From assembly GCA_964006375.1 (NCBI GenBank), contig OZ023262.1:196976778-197040777 (forward strand): 64,000 nt of DNA, in the 5' to 3' direction. Both the position numbers and the translations under genes were made by a program. Source of the stretch: Tillus elongatus (taxonomy: Eukaryota > Arthropoda > Insecta > Coleoptera > Cleridae). Shown in pieces: positions 13,085 to 30,600 of the stretch. Below the pieces are notes generated by a model, which searched no databases, was not told the origin of the DNA, and saw only the letters and a program-made list of their open reading frames with translations. The stretch's first letter is position 1. Every line of letters starts with the position of its first letter.

Positions 13085-13260
13085 TTTACTCAATTGTGTT
13101 TGAGTAAGTTGAATATTTGCACGCTTCGCTCTTCGGACGGGGGCGTAAATCTGTCGGGTCCGTGTATTATGCGATGTTGGGCACGTTAAAGATTCGTACC
13201 CTCCTTACAGAAAGGAAATTGGTTCAGCAACATTTGCAGGATAGTGAGGTAAAACTCCTT
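13085..13260 (+). mobile_element. 5'-truncated tRNA-derived SINE
   Basis: Body sequence (GATGTTGGGCACGTTAAAGA, CCCTCCTTACAGAAAGG, AGTGAGGT) matches the complete SINE at 38964-39323 read on the other strand. The tRNA-like head is absent. Confidence 0.65.
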
Positions 13261-13965
13261 TCTGTCGTTGATGATTAGCCATAGTAATTAACGAAACGAA
13301 AATTCGATTAATTTAGGTCAAACAGTAAAATGGTGCAATGTACACAAGTTTCATTCATCACTTTCTTTATTTCCTTTCAGATTCGCTTCCTCTGTGTTAC
13401 TTCATATCTTAATTCATACCCAGTTATTGAAATAATTCTTACAGCATACTGTATGAAAAAAAAGTCCAGCTTAACATTTCAGCTAACCATGACGCGGAAC
13501 CACGTAATTTATATACTCGAAATGAGTGCGCACATTGCGACTCCGCGTTTTGAACATTGGTACTTTCAATTTTCAATGCTTTAGTGCTTATTGAGCACTG
13601 GCGGCAGCCCTGTGTCGTTAGAGGCGCACTTAGGTGAACCGTAATTGGTTATAAAAGTGAGTGCAGTGTTTAGCTTGGACATTATTCTTGGTTTTGGAGT
13701 TAGTTCAAAATTGACAAGAGTCAGCAAGGTTGCGCACGTCCTAAAAGGCAAAAATTAAAATTATGTATCCCTTTTGTTATCGATTTTAATTCGAAGAAAT
13801 TGTGAGTCTATGGTAAACCTATTTATAGAAGAAAATCGAGATATAAGTTTGTTTCACTGAGTGTAGCTACGGATCGAAACGCAATTGTGGGATAAAAGTT
13901 TGTGGTTGGTAAATGTATAATTTAAAACCATCCCCTTACGCACACACACACAAATTAATTGTAAA
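13261..13965. other. No gene recognised
   Basis: AT-rich; a short CA tract near 13943. The 84-codon frame at 13330 has no family features. Confidence 0.3.
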
Positions 13966-16396
<2,431 letters not shown>

Positions 16397-16541
16397 CCTT
16401 ATTGAAGATTAATTGGAATCTATATTATATGCCTAGTCACTCAAGTATTGAAGATGAACTTCTAGCACGTGAAGACGAATATATACCGAATGATTAATCT
16501 AAGAGTGGCTTCGGTAAGTGGGATTTATAAAAGGATTAAGT

Positions 16542-16543
<2 letters not shown>

Positions 16544-16622
<79 letters not shown>
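16544..16622. repeat. (AT)n microsatellite inside piggyBac relic
   Basis: About 79 bp pure AT. Confidence 0.95.
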
Positions 16623-16626
<4 letters not shown>

Positions 16627-16874
16627 ATTGTTTGCAGAACACGATGATTATTTTGGAGTTGTGAATGTCATTGAAAGTGAACAATTAGAGTTAAAAAAGG
16701 GAAAGGTGCTTTAGACGACAACGCAAACTTACATAAGTACCTACAAGTTGCAGATGTAAACGTGATAAATCTCGTGTTGCAAGATGAGTCTACTGGGATC
16801 AGCAAACGAAAACAAGTTGAACTCACTTTAAGGCACCCAAGCTATTAATATAAACACCACGAGTAACCAACCTA

Positions 16875-16962
16875 TTAAGAAGTTTTATGCACAATCAACC
16901 AAAGGAGGCAGTGCTATCGGGGCGGCAAGGCCGCGGACGAGCCCGGAGGAAAAAAAAACCTA
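16875..16962 (+). mobile_element. LINE 3'-end fragment with poly(A)
   Basis: GTGCTATCGGGGCGGCAA followed by GC-rich sequence and GGAGGAAAAAAAAA matches, in the other orientation, the 3' end of the I/R1 LINE at 39610-39700. GC content is far above its surroundings. Confidence 0.6.
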
Positions 16963-17668
16963 TTGAGAATGTTATTTTTTTATTCCCCATGAAAATATGT
17001 TTTACTTGATAGTAGCTGAAAAAAAATAGATGTACGGACGATGTTTTATCTGCTGTTGAAGAAATGTCTAAGTTGACAAGGTGAAAGCCACTTTCAATTC
17101 AAGAACTGCATACGTTTATTGGTTTGCTGCTGCATATCAGCACTTGGATGCTGGAAGACTACTGGAAAACGTATCATCTTTTCAATTTAATGTGCTTTTC
17201 ATGAGAATATGAGTGAGGTATCGTTTCCTACCCATTCTTTGATGCCTACATTTTGCCCAAAAGCATCCTGTAAAGAACCCGAATATAACTTACAAAATTG
17301 GTCCAATACTGAACTTTTTCAATGCGAAAATGCATGTTGTATATCAAGCAGGAGAAAATCTTTTACTCGACCAATCCATGATATTATACCGAAGGCGATT
17401 CGTGTTCAAACAGTCTATAAAAAATGAAAGACACAATTATGGCATCAAGGTGTATGTTCTTACGGATTTTTATGGTATATTATTAAAAATAATAGTTTAC
17501 ACTGGTACCCTACGCTCGTTAAATGGAAAAGGTAACTCGCAAAAAGTTTTGCGTCTGATGAAGAATAACCTTGTAAGTGGCCGGTTACTTTGTATTGACA
17601 CCTGTTATACATGTATTGGTGTAGCACATAAATTATTGAGAAATACAACGCATTTACTGGAACATTAA

Positions 17669-18012
17669 AGCGTACTAAGTGAGTGGTGGACGTGCCGCCA
17701 CCTAGTTGCGGAACCAAGTAGTGTGCTGTCACGCCAGCTCCAAATAACACAAAGTGTTATAAAAATAGAGACTGTATACAGCTAACTAACAATTTAGAAA
17801 ATTGTCAGCCCTGGCCCATTTCTACCCCAATATAGGGACAAAGTATGTAAGACTAGATGCATTCTCGCAACAATTAGAACCGTAGACCGGTTTCGCTCTC
17901 ATTATAGCTCTTCAGTACGGCATACTAATTGTAGCAAAAATGCATCAAAAGTAATACGGCCATAGTATAGCCAGCCTTAAAATACTAAGTGTGGTGGACG
18001 TGCCGCCAAAAA
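17669..18012. repeat. Spacer bounded by direct GTGGTGGACGTGCCGCCA-type repeats
   Basis: A near-identical motif (TACTAAGTG..GTGGACGTGCCGCC) stands at 17675-17701 and 17979-18009. What the pair represents is unknown; it could be part of the piggyBac end or a small insertion. Confidence 0.45.
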
Positions 18013-18025
18013 AAAAAAGAAAATA

Positions 18026-19145
18026 AAGAAACTCTGGACGCAACAAGTGCGTTATGGAAGTGAATTTTCATAAAAATGTTTTTAATTACAAATATATCGC
18101 TCTAATGCGAGCAGGCATCAATTTGGTTACCGGTATAACCTATATAGTAGGAACAATGTACCATATATTATCAATATAATTAGTTGAAAATGTACAAAAA
18201 TTTTCCGAAAATAAACTTTAAATGCTTCTGAGAAAACTGGTCTCCTAGCCAATGAACCTTAGGTTAATAGCAAATTGAGTTATTGAAATTTGAAACATTT
18301 AATGAAAATTCGCAACCAAAACGCCCTTACTGCGTTCATACAAAAATTTTCCGAAAATAAAGTTAAATGTTGGTTTCCTAACCAATAAAACTTACGTTAA
18401 TAGCAAATTGCGTTATTGAAATTTAAGGATTTAATGAACATTTGCTACCAAAACGCACTTACTGCGTCCAGACTTTTTTCTTACAAACATGCATCATATT
18501 TCGATAAAAAATGCTAAAATTCAGTAACGATTTGTTCTACGAAAATTAGCTAAATATTATAGACCGTTAAACCATAAACTTCACTAAACCTACAGCGAAA
18601 GCATCAATTTAACTAAACCGACAGCCAAAGCATCAGAGAAGGGGTCTGTTTGAAATGAATTTTCTGTAAATATTTTAGTAAAATGAAGGGCAATGACGGT
18701 TGAATCTGAAACTTAAGGGTTCGCAGAACACTCTTCTTGCAACATTTTGTTTTCACAATCCGTATTTGTTTCACGTTCTTTGCCTAAACATTCCCAATTT
18801 TGACGTTTGAAATTGCGAGTTTGACGTTTTAAATTGCGAGTTTGACGTTTTGAGGGAAACTCCAAAATTTGTTTTTTAGCCGCCTGTAACTCTTTTGTCC
18901 TTAAACTTAGAGACCTAAATTTTGGTATATGGTCCACTCTTTATAATACAAATACGCGTACCAAATTCTGTTGCCGTCACTTTGTTATTTTCGGAGATAT
19001 GAATTTTTTTAGAAAGAAAAACAAAATTTTCCAGGAAAACCTGGTACGATTTTCCTGGCTAACGAACTTATCCAGGCCACTTGCAAAAGGAAGGTACTCA
19101 CCAAATTTGATCAAGATCGGTCTATTATTATTTGAGTTATCGGTA

Positions 19146-19235
<90 letters not shown>

Positions 19236-19262
19236 ACGGATCTCCCCCCATTAGTGTATTTT
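18026..19262 (-). mobile_element. AT-core family, copy D (diverged)
   Basis: Begins CTCTGGACGCAACAAGTGCG; an internal duplication of the sub-element end lies at 18320-18475. It carries the conserved arm and AT core (19148-19231), then a shortened GATCTCCCCCCATTAGTG end. More base changes than other copies suggest greater age. Confidence 0.7.
19148..19231. repeat. (AT)n microsatellite core of copy D
   Basis: About 84 bp pure AT. Confidence 0.95.
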
Positions 19263-19545
19263 TTAAACGAAATTAACTAAAAAAGAAAATTTGAATCACC
19301 AACGACTTATGGGCCAACTGTCATTGTAGAAATATTTTTAAGATCAACCTACAGAGCTAATTTGGTAGGTGATTTACATATAACGTTTTACGAAAAATTC
19401 GCTAAAAACTGGAAGGGATAATATGCAATTCACCGCCTTAAATAACCGCGTTGGATAAAACTCGGACCTTATATAAATCATCTAGTGGTAGTCTCTGCCT
19501 ACCAAATTTCAGGTTCTAATTTTGAGCCGCCGCCCTTTTTAGTGA
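19263..19545. other. Scrambled AT-core fragment and unrecognised DNA
   Basis: 19285-19335 repeats the TTGAATCACCAACGACTTAT block and 19345-19400 pieces of the distal arm. The remainder is unrecognised. Confidence 0.4.
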
Positions 19546-20898
<1,353 letters not shown>

Positions 20899-21151
20899 AT
20901 CACATCTCCAAGTCTGCGTACTGGCGTAAACTGAAAATGTGTCAATTTCCATGTAAAATCTAAATCTCTCGTCGCTTATACCACCGAAAATATGACAGTA
21001 CCCAACGTCATCACTCGCATTACAGCTTATACGCTATATTAACGTTGATGTCCTGAATTTATCAGAGAATCTTTGCATAACGTGTTTGATACGACCACGA
21101 TAAGGTCTTAGGTGCATTAGCCAATCATAGTACTGTCTGCATGGTATAAAC
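20899..21151. other. No gene recognised
   Basis: Short unique-looking stretch between copy E and the MITE; no coding or RNA features seen. Confidence 0.3.
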
Positions 21152-21549
21152 CAGGGATTCATAAACTATTTTGGGCCAGAGGCCTCTTTTCCAAAATGAA
21201 CTGATACCCCAGGCCCCCATATAGCCAAATTACTTAAAAATCGTATCTCTAGTTTTTTCCTATTGATACAAAATACTTACCAATTTAAAAACTTTGCGGC
21301 TTGTTAAGTGAGTAAACTTGACATCATCTTCAGATCAAAATTTAACAAAATAGATAGACATAAAATTCAGTGATTATCAAGTGCAATTAATAATTATTAA
21401 TACAAATTACGTAAAAATACTTAAGTAGGTAATTATTTTTTGAAAAAAGCAATCGCAAAGCAAAGATAAAAAAATTTAGTGTTTTGTCGACCCCTGGAAA
21501 ACCAATTTCGACCCTAAGGAGTCGATATCGACCACTTTGGGAATCCCTG
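21152..21549. mobile_element. hAT-like MITE, 398 bp
   Basis: Ends CAGGGATTC and GAATCCCTG are perfect 9-bp inverted repeats. Flanks GTATAAAC (21144-21151) and GTCTAAAC (21550-21557) form an 8-bp target duplication with one change. No coding capacity. Confidence 0.75.
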
Positions 21550-21557
21550 GTCTAAAC

Positions 21558-21884
21558 CTACACCGTTGGTTATTAAGTAACCCAGAGTTTGACGTGTCAC
21601 ACTAATCCTTTTTACTGTTTGCAAAAACTTCGTAATAAGGGTTTTTGTAATACAATTGTGAAGCCAGAGAACAAATCTCTACATCTGAATTTAGTATGAG
21701 ACGGTTTTATCAAGTATATGCAACAACACAACAAATAATATATTGCGACAACACAGCAATCAATGTATTACCACAGTCCCCTTTAAAGTTTACAAAAGCT
21801 TCATATCTTTTGTGCTGTGGCTATACGGTTGTGCTGCCAATTGAATCTAAACAACGTAAAATCAACATGGGAAATAATATTAAA
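21558..21884. other. No gene recognised
   Basis: The 72-codon frame at 21696 has no recognisable features and runs into copy F. Confidence 0.3.
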
Positions 21885-23322
<1,438 letters not shown>

Positions 23323-23985
23323 ATAAATCCTACCCAAAAGCCTAGTAAAAAGATATGCTGGGCAATCGATGTAGGCATATCTCTGACATTTCACTTATTA
23401 TTTAACAATTTTAAATTGTTCTGAAATTTCCGTCTAATACAATATACCTGGATGAATTTTTAAATTTTGCTCCCGACCTTAACGTCACAAAAATGTATAA
23501 TATTGAAATTTTTAAAAACGCTTGCTTATGTTTGGATAGTTACAGCTTTATTTCGTGCCTTAACTGTGACATCATCTATTTCACTAAACACTATAAGATA
23601 GCATATTGATTGAATGATCCGACTGCTCAGTTTCAAAATACAGATGAGACTTCTTCTCTTGCTTCACAAGTGTTTGTTCTTCTCTGTAAGCGGTTTCGCC
23701 CTTTTACGACATTGATAGGCAGGAGAAAATTACAGAGAAGAAAACAAACACTTGTAAAGTTGTAAAGCTAGACAAGAAGTCTCTACAACTTTAAATAGTA
23801 TGGAATAGTTTTACCAAGTCAGGGTAACAACAAATAATGGATGTTGATATTTTAAGAAGCATATGTTTGTAAAGCATGCTAAAAATTAAACACCTTGTTA
23901 ATTTAACACAAAGGTAATTTTTCTCAACTTCGAAATAATTTGATTTTAAAAATGTTCCTCAACAATTATTCGGGAAGGTACGCCT
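23323..23985. repeat. Intergenic DNA with a foldback at 23645-23785
   Basis: GAGACTTCTTCTCTTGCTT..CAAGTGTTTGTT..TTCTCTGTAA (23645-23692) recurs inverted at 23731-23785 with small gaps, leaving a loop of about 40 nt. It looks like a small MITE. The remainder is unrecognised. Confidence 0.5.
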
Positions 23986-24134
23986 ATGGTTAGGGTATTT
24001 GATTTTCTGTCTTTTACCGACCAATCGGCTACAGTACTTTGACATCTTCGTTTTATGTTCTGTCTCAGCAGCACGGCGGCAGTTCAACTCGCTCACAGCT
24101 CAAGGCTGTTTCCTCACCCAAGAATAAAATCAAC
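23986..24134 (+). promoter_or_regulatory. Fmr1 proximal promoter and 5' UTR
   Basis: Sequence before the ATG becomes GC-richer (CAGCAGCACGGCGGCAG) and has a CCAAT box at 24021-24025. The start site itself cannot be placed by eye. Confidence 0.4.
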
Positions 24135-24185
24135 ATGGAGGACCTAGCAGTGGAAGTATGCGGCGAAAATGAAGTTCTTTATAAG
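24135..24185 (+). CDS. Fmr1: Fmr1 exon 1 (start codon)
   Basis: ATG at 24135 in context CAACATGG; 17 codons MEDLAVEV..LYK, colinear with the first 17 residues of human FMR1, then donor AAG|GTGTGT in phase 0. First strand of Tudor/Agenet 1. Confidence 0.93.
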
Positions 24186-24599
24186 GTGTGTATAACTTAA
24201 AGTATGGCCTTTTTAATGATTTTGAAACCTTTCCTGTGTAGTTAAGTGTTTTGTTAATATTATGTTGATTAAAGTAACGTGCTACGTGTAACACTTAAGA
24301 GGACTTTTTAGAAATTCTGATTCACCAAACGCGGTACTTTTGACGCCATGGCCATTTGACAGGGCGTGAGTTTTCCATGTGTCTTCTGATCGGATTTTAA
24401 ACCTCCTAAATAATAAAACTTATTGTAGTATTAGTTTTAATTAAATTGTTAATATTCGAAATGAGGCAAGAAAACCGTTTTGTTTATAAGGTTATGTTCT
24501 AGAAGTATCATATTACACATTATAGAAGTTATAAGATGCATATTTTCACTAAATATAACTATGTAATAATTGAATTGTGCAATATTTATTTAATTTCAG

Positions 24600-24652
24600 G
24601 GCCTCATGATAGATTTGTTTGACGATGAAGTCCTTATACGTTTTGAAGATGA
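24600..24652 (+). CDS. Fmr1: Fmr1 exon 2
   Basis: Acceptor TAATTTCAG|GG, donor GA|GTAAGT, 53 nt, phase 0 to 2. Codes GLMIDLFDDEVLIRFEDE, the remainder of the first Tudor-fold core; matches the short exon 2 of vertebrate FMR1 in size and position. Confidence 0.9.
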
Positions 24653-24714
24653 GTAAGTAAAATTTCTGTGTCAAATGTACACTTTATCTAATTTGTGAAA
24701 ATTCCTTTTATTAG

Positions 24715-24865
24715 GTGGCAACCAGACTCCAAGTTCCCATACTCACAGGTCTTTCCTCCTCTTAAGTCCGAGCCCAAAGGAGAATTCACTGAAAATATGG
24801 AGGTAGAAGTTTACTCAAAATCAAATCCCCAGGAAGGATACGGATGGTGGAAAGCTAGGATTAAG
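24715..24865 (+). CDS. Fmr1: Fmr1 exon 3
   Basis: Acceptor TTATTAG|GTGG after a 62-bp intron, donor AAG|GTATGA. 151 nt, phase 2 to 0. WQPDSKFPYSQV closes Tudor 1; MEVEVYSKSNPQEGYGWWKA opens Tudor 2 with the conserved WW pair. Confidence 0.93.
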
Positions 24866-26110
24866 GTATGAGACCTTAAACATCATACTTGCATGTGTAA
24901 TTTTTAAAATAGTATTACCATCAATGTTTTCATGCCTAATATTTTATACTACCGAAGTATATTAAAGGTGCTTGTAAGAAATATACCTTTACTTCTTTAT
25001 TTTGGTCAAAATTGTACATATGTGTATACACATTGCTAACCTAAACAAATTTTATTATTTTGACACCCTTTAGTGGTTTCTTCTTGGTTTCTTCTTGGTT
25101 TCTTCTTGGTTTCTTCTTGGTTTCATTAGTGGCAATCGCAAACCAATCACAGTTATTAGTGGTAATGAAGAAGCAATAATAATTCCTCCTGATTAAAATT
25201 CATTTGTGTTGATAGCCATGTGTTTTCAATAAATTTTTGTTTGAAACATAATTTGAAAGTCTTGTTTTTATTATTGGGCTGTTTATTTTTAGTTGGACTC
25301 AAGTTATTGACCTTTAATAAGTGTATATTTAATTTTTTTTATAATTCACTGTATTAATCATGTGGGGTTATAAGCTAAAAGGTCTAAACAATAAAATCAG
25401 TACATGAACTTAATATTTACAATAAAGTTAAATTATGATAATAGTATTGACAGAACAAAGTGTGCTTTTAAATTTGGCTGAGAAAATTGGTTTTATTTAA
25501 CCATGTGACACAGCGAGTATATTTATTGGGAATTTGTTAACAATTCTCTTAATATTTTTAGTATTTTAAAATAAAAGTCTGATTTCTGTGTACCAAGCTT
25601 TTGTATTGCAATATGCTTTTTGTATGTTTACCTGTCACACATCAGGGATCGTTTTGTCTTTAACAAGCTAGCCACTTATTAGTCTGCTTATTATTCTTTC
25701 AAGATTTCATCTTCTGGTAGTTTTATTAATTATGAAGATTCTTGGTAGTATTGTTTTTATAGTGGGTTTCCTATAAAGATTAAGTAAATTCAAACAATAT
25801 CGATTAGCTGATTTTAGATTTGCTGTCTTGATTGATTTGTCAAAATACAATTGGCTATGAAATATGAAAACATCACTTACCCAATAGCTATAATAATATC
25901 AATTAGCATGTTATTTTGTAATTAGGCAGGTGGTTTCCATTGGTTATACTTGTATAATAAAACAATGACAAAATGACTTTCAATGATTAGAAATTCTACC
26001 AAAAGCAGAAAATGACCTTTAAGGAACGAGAATCATAACCTCGTTTAAAACAGAATTTGTTGAAGCAAGTGGGAATTTGTTTACTTTTACTTCAGTAATA
26101 TCTGAAACAG
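24866..26110 (+). other. Fmr1 intron 3, 5' part; minisatellite
   Basis: AT-rich intron sequence. An 11-bp unit (TTCTTCTTGGT) is repeated about four times at 25075-25125. No other gene or element recognised. Confidence 0.5.
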
Positions 26111-26168
26111 TGTTTCTTTAATGGCTTTGTTTCTTTAATGCCTTTGTTTCTTTAATGCCTTTGTGTTT
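26111..26168. repeat. 17-bp tandem repeat, three units
   Basis: TTTCTTTAATGCCTTTG and variants, directly next to the diverged SINE. Confidence 0.8.
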
Positions 26169-26436
26169 CCCCAACTGACCAATCACTGATGACACCATAA
26201 AGCAGTTTCACCTTACCTTCTTAGAAATTTAGCTCCACTCCTTTTTTGCTGTAAGTGGGGCATTGGTCTTTAACAGGCAGAACGTGCAGAAATTCAACTA
26301 GTAAACACAATGTAACAACCACTGTAGATAATTTCACAGTATGCCTTAAAATAGTAAAATGATTCCAAGCTCATACCGGGATTACAAACCACTACACTTG
26401 GCTTTAGAGGTGTGAGTTCTTACCACTACCACAGGA
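26165..26436 (-). mobile_element. Diverged tRNA-derived SINE
   Basis: Body words (CCAATCAC, AGCAGTTTCACC, GCAGAACGTGCAGAAATTCAA) and the head region (AGAGGTGTGAGTTCTTACCAC) match the intact SINE at 38964-39323 in the same order. Much decayed. Confidence 0.6.
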
Positions 26437-27600
26437 TTTAGAGAGCTGGCCATTCGGCAATTGTCATGGCGAGCTTTACCTTTATTGTGATGCTCCTATG
26501 CAAAGTTCTAGAGCACTGTCCACTGTTCAGCTCTATCTCCTTTGCTAAGTGTTCACAGCCTAGGTGGGCTCCATCAAGTGGCTTTTGGTCTTTGGAGAAG
26601 GGACACCTTCCATAGTTCCTCAATAGATTTTTTTGTCCATGGAGGAAGTCTACAGTTCTCCCCTGTCGGGTTGAGCTTTCCTTACTGCTTCCTGAGACTT
26701 GTTTGTAGACCTTTGTTGGTCACCTTTAATCTGGTCAGCACTCTGTTGGCCTCCAGCCTTTTTAGTTTTTTCCTGGGTATAGAAGGCACACATATGCAGC
26801 CCCAGTACCACCTGTGGCTCACATACGGAACGACCCAATGGTACTTGCTGCATGAGCACAAGCCTCAATGAGGTATCCTGGCTTATGAGTGCATTTAGTG
26901 AATTGCACTTGAGGTCCTTTTGCAGGAATTTCTGTAAGTTTTTTCCCCTTTGGCTTGTCCCCAAATTTGTTCTGGATGCACTGCAGCCTTAAACGCTTAG
27001 TGCGCCTGCTCTTGTTTAAAATCCTCTTCACAACACAGTGAGGAATGGAGTACCCTGTACCAGCTTGTGCAGGTCTATCTAAAAGGCAATCACCCGATTC
27101 CATTATTGGTTCCTGGAAATAAGTACTGTCTTCTATTGTTCAGTGTCCTGTGTAGAGAATGTGCACATGTGTTGAGGTGTACTCTGACAGTATATCCAGC
27201 CAAGTACCCAACAATCTTAAGTTGCGCTCTACTAAAGCATATCAGTTCTGCATACGTTTTGTTGGATGGCCTTTCCATAAGCTTCCCGCTATGGTTTAAT
27301 CTCTGCCTTCTTTCCTAGTAAAAAATATGTTGATTGCCAAGTTGCTGGTTAATTTCCTTATAGATTTTGCATTTTGGTACAGGCAAAGTCGGCTATGGAG
27401 CTGCATATTCCATAGTTGCTCCCTGCCTTGCTAATTGGCTGGATTGGCACCCAGCCTGATTTAACGTTGTTCTGGTTCGCTAGTGCTCCGAGGTCTTTGC
27501 TGCATTTCTAAACCAGTGCCAACACCCCATAGCATCTAACCTTGTTGGGGGGCACCCAACTGTCTGACATAATATAGATCCCCTTTTTGGCGAAGCCCCT
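26437..27600 (-). pseudogene. I-clade LINE fragment with RNase H-like remnants
   Basis: Minus-strand reading near 26440-26620 gives a decayed RNase H-like pattern, with stops and frame changes along the stretch up to 27600. GC content is higher than flanking intron. It continues in the same orientation the RT piece at 28860-29400, with another LINE inserted between. Clade call rests mainly on that RT piece. Confidence 0.45.
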
Positions 27601-27880
27601 TCTTGTTTCCCTTTTCACATTCTAACGGTTCATAAACTTACCTGAAATACAGTGACCTGTCTACCTAGACAACAGAACTGGTCTGTCCCCGGCTTCATGC
27701 CGTGAATTGAAGCCCCAGTACATGTATCCGTTTTAATTTACACCATCCAAACGCAAGTGCCAAAATAAGGATGGGAAATAGAAATAAACACTAGTACAAC
27801 ATTAGTAACATTAAATATGGTTACTTAATGTAACATAGCATCAATAAAACTGACTATTACTTTCAAAAGAAGCAGACCGA
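27601..27880. other. No gene recognised
   Basis: Junction stretch between LINE fragments. Confidence 0.3.
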
Positions 27881-28850
27881 CCTACATCAGATTGCCCCAT
27901 TGCACTTTCGCTTGATATCCTGGACAGAAGTCTTGGAAATATCAAAGGTGTCTTGCAAGATGGAATTCCTGCACATACAATTAATCGGAGATGATTGCAT
28001 TTGCCTTGTATCATATACAGGAGGGTAAAAAGTATCTGGAGAGGGAACTTCTAAACATGGAACATTGTATATTTTGAGTTTTTTGAGGAAATCCTATAGA
28101 GGGTACTGCTCATTGACATGAAAGGATAGAAACTTCAAGAATTTACGTAGCACATATTCAAGACTTTCCATATGCACATTATACAAACACTTGCATATTC
28201 AAGACGAGACCGGACCAAGGTAAAGAAATATATCTGCTAAAGAAAACTTCTTGTAGCAATGGCCTCATAATGTGCCCTGAAAGATAGACTTGAATCAAAA
28301 ATAACACCAAGATCTTTCACTTTATTGGGACTATCCAGTAGCAATTTACTCATATTACATAGATTTTTCTTCTTGCAATAAGACATATGACATTAATTGA
28401 CACTAAGTGAGAGGTCATTGTCACTGGACCACTTTTCAGACACTAATACTTCTCTGAAGCTTCTCACTGTCTCATGTTATTGAGATGTGAGAAAGTATTT
28501 TGATATCGTCAGCATAAGTGAAATGTGGAGCATCCAAGACATGTGTGACATCATCAATTAAGATATCAAACAGGAGTGGATCAAGCATTGCACCCTGTGT
28601 TATCCCAGATGGTGCAGTATAAAGATCCGATGTGTAACCCTTCACCTTGACAAATTGCTTCCCTTCACCCAAATATGAACTGAACCTGCCCCTGTACCAA
28701 ACTAGGCTTTCAGGTGGAAACTGTAGCTGGTTGTGTGTGGCCACTCCTTCTCTTTGATTCCTTATAACAACCTCACACAGCAAGGTAGTGATGTAGTTCG
28801 TGTTGTTATTCATATCAAATATGGGCCCCTACCTCATGCGTCAAACTTGT
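27881..28850 (-). pseudogene. LINE reverse transcriptase fragment
   Basis: 28472-28813 reads SGITQGAMLDPLLF and FTYADDIKI, the RT catalytic blocks (usual GVPQGS and FADD altered). Further down the minus strand are KVKDLGVIFDSSLSF and LVRSRLEYAS, the post-RT region of CR1/Jockey-type ORF2. Several stops; endonuclease absent. It appears inserted in an older I-clade LINE whose halves flank it. Confidence 0.75.
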
Positions 28851-29400
28851 ATGCCTAGCTCTAACTTGTGACAGTTGGTTCATTCAATGGAGCTACATTC
28901 CTGCCTCTCTCTGCATGACAACATAAACTGGTGAGAGACCCCGAATATAGTCAGTTGAAGCTGTAGGGGTTCTCATTGTCCCTGTAATTCTCACACAAGC
29001 AAGTTTTTTGTAACCTGTTTAAATTAAGTTTGGTGTTACTGTCTAACTCTTGCCTACCACACCACTGCGATGTGGATTATTGCTGGTCTTACCACTTTGG
29101 TGTGGAACCGAAGGCTTCAGGCTTCAGTTTTTGTCATTCATTTGTCTGACCACTGCAAGTATGGTCACCGATTTTCTGATATTTTTGTTCAATGTGCTGA
29201 TTCCAGGTACGCTGAGAGTTTATAATGACTCCCAGGTATTTCACCTACCCCCAGCAACCAGAATCTATTCACCTTGCAGAATGATAGGTCCAATACCCTC
29301 AATATTTCTCTATCTAGTACATGGAATTATTGTAGACTTTTCAGGTGTAACCACAAGACTTTTCTGCTCGTTTATCTTTTTAGCAGGTTGAGAGCCCTTT
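28851..29400 (-). pseudogene. I-clade LINE reverse transcriptase C-terminal fragment
   Basis: Minus-strand text includes a thumb-like region (VTPEKSTIIPCTR, IEGIGPIILQG) and KLACVRITGTMRTPTAS, the consensus block (RLACLGITGAMRTTPTAA type) of I/R1-group LINEs just before RNase H. Multiple stops. Confidence 0.6.
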
Positions 29401-29695
29401 TTTGGTGTTATTATTAGTTTCTTTTCTGTAATAAATCATATATTGTGTTAACACAAGTCGGCAAGCGTTCGTGATAGTATAAAACACAATTTAAATAATT
29501 ATAGTTCAAACACATCATATGCCAAAATGTCTTCTTAATTGCCACTTTGTCAATTTTGTTGCAATCCTGGTTTTGATTGTCCCTGTAAATTTGAATCCAA
29601 CTGGAATTACCAGTTCATCCGCATAACCCAAGGGACAAAAGACCTTCCTATTAAGTCACCTCAGCATTCCATTTATTAAAAGACTTTACAGCAAA
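29401..29695. other. No gene recognised
   Basis: AT-rich spacer between LINE fragments. Confidence 0.3.
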
Positions 29696-30600
29696 AGCGA
29701 CAGACAACCCGTCAAGGGCAGCTTCCAATTTCATCATTATAAGTGGCTGTGATGTACACTCTGCCTATACGTGGCGATTTTGATCCTGTAAAGCATTTTC
29801 TGTTAATTAAAAAATCATATGCATATGGCATTCGAGATCTGCTGTTGGCATGGTTCCATTGTATCTTGAAGGCAGAACCTTCAGAGTTAAAATTAGTGGG
29901 TGTTACTCTGATCTTATATATGTTACTTCTGGGGTTCCACAAGGTACACACTTTGGGACACTTCTATTCAACATTTTTTCTTCAGGTCACTGTACTTAAT
30001 GTTTACAGATTATTTAAAAATGTTCACTTCTGTCTACACAGCTGATGATATATCAGCCCTTGCCAATAATTTGGTGTGCTTGTCTTCATGGTGCCATATA
30101 AATTATCTTCATTTGAACATAAATAAATTTTATGATGAAGCTTTTCCTTAAAGCTACTTCTCAGTTTACCACCTCAGATTCTGATTATCTCGTAGATCAC
30201 ATCTGAAGATGGGTTGATACTGTTCGTGATCTGGGTGTCGCATTGGATTCACAGCTTAGGATGTTATTTCAAATTGATGCTGTTACTTCAAGAGCTGCAA
30301 AAATGTTGGGTCTAATAACTAGAATCATTAGTCTTTTTAGCAGTGTCCCTACATTGACCATCCTTTACTCATTGACTGTACAGTCTATCTGATTATTGTT
30401 CAGTGATTTGGGTCACCCCATAACGTTGTACATATTGATAGAATTGAAAGTGTTAAGCAAATATTTGTCAAAACGTTGTGTTATAAAAAATAAAACGTGT
30501 TTTTATAAATGTAGTTACAGTTTATTGCTTTCTTATTTTGCTCTACATTCCTTACCCCTCCTCGGTGTCATAAGTAAACCTCCCTGACCTCCAAATAAAG
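29696..30600 (+). pseudogene. Decayed LINE reverse transcriptase
   Basis: Plus strand: FDPVKHFLLIKKSYAYGIRD (FD-V-H motif region), SGVPQGTHFGTLLF in a shifted frame near 29930, ADDISALANNLVCLSSW near 30042, then DLGVALDSQLRMLFQID and TSRAAKMLGLITRI near 30225-30330. These follow RT domain order through the thumb. At least three frame breaks; a CR1/Jockey-like type. Confidence 0.7.

Larger units (their letters stand above)
16397..17668 (+). pseudogene. piggyBac transposase relic
   Basis: Decayed piggyBac transposase with several stops and frame breaks. The clearest part is 17330-17668: LDQSMILYRRRFVFKQSIKN, HNYGIKVYVLTD, KIIVYTGTL and CIDTCYTCIGVAHKLL match the catalytic core (family D-x-S-M-I and Y-T-G-T; the later MDNYYTS Asp appears as IDTCYTC). 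Upstream, 17090-17165 reads PLSIQELHTFIGLLLHISTW, the piggyBac N-side domain. 16420-16500 has EDELLAREDEYIPND-like acidic N-terminus. The relic is interrupted by an AT array and by a LINE 3' fragment. Confidence 0.8.

Noticed and set aside
26542..27318. Plus-strand frames of 80-110 codons
   Set aside because: No family features; opposite strand holds LINE remnants.
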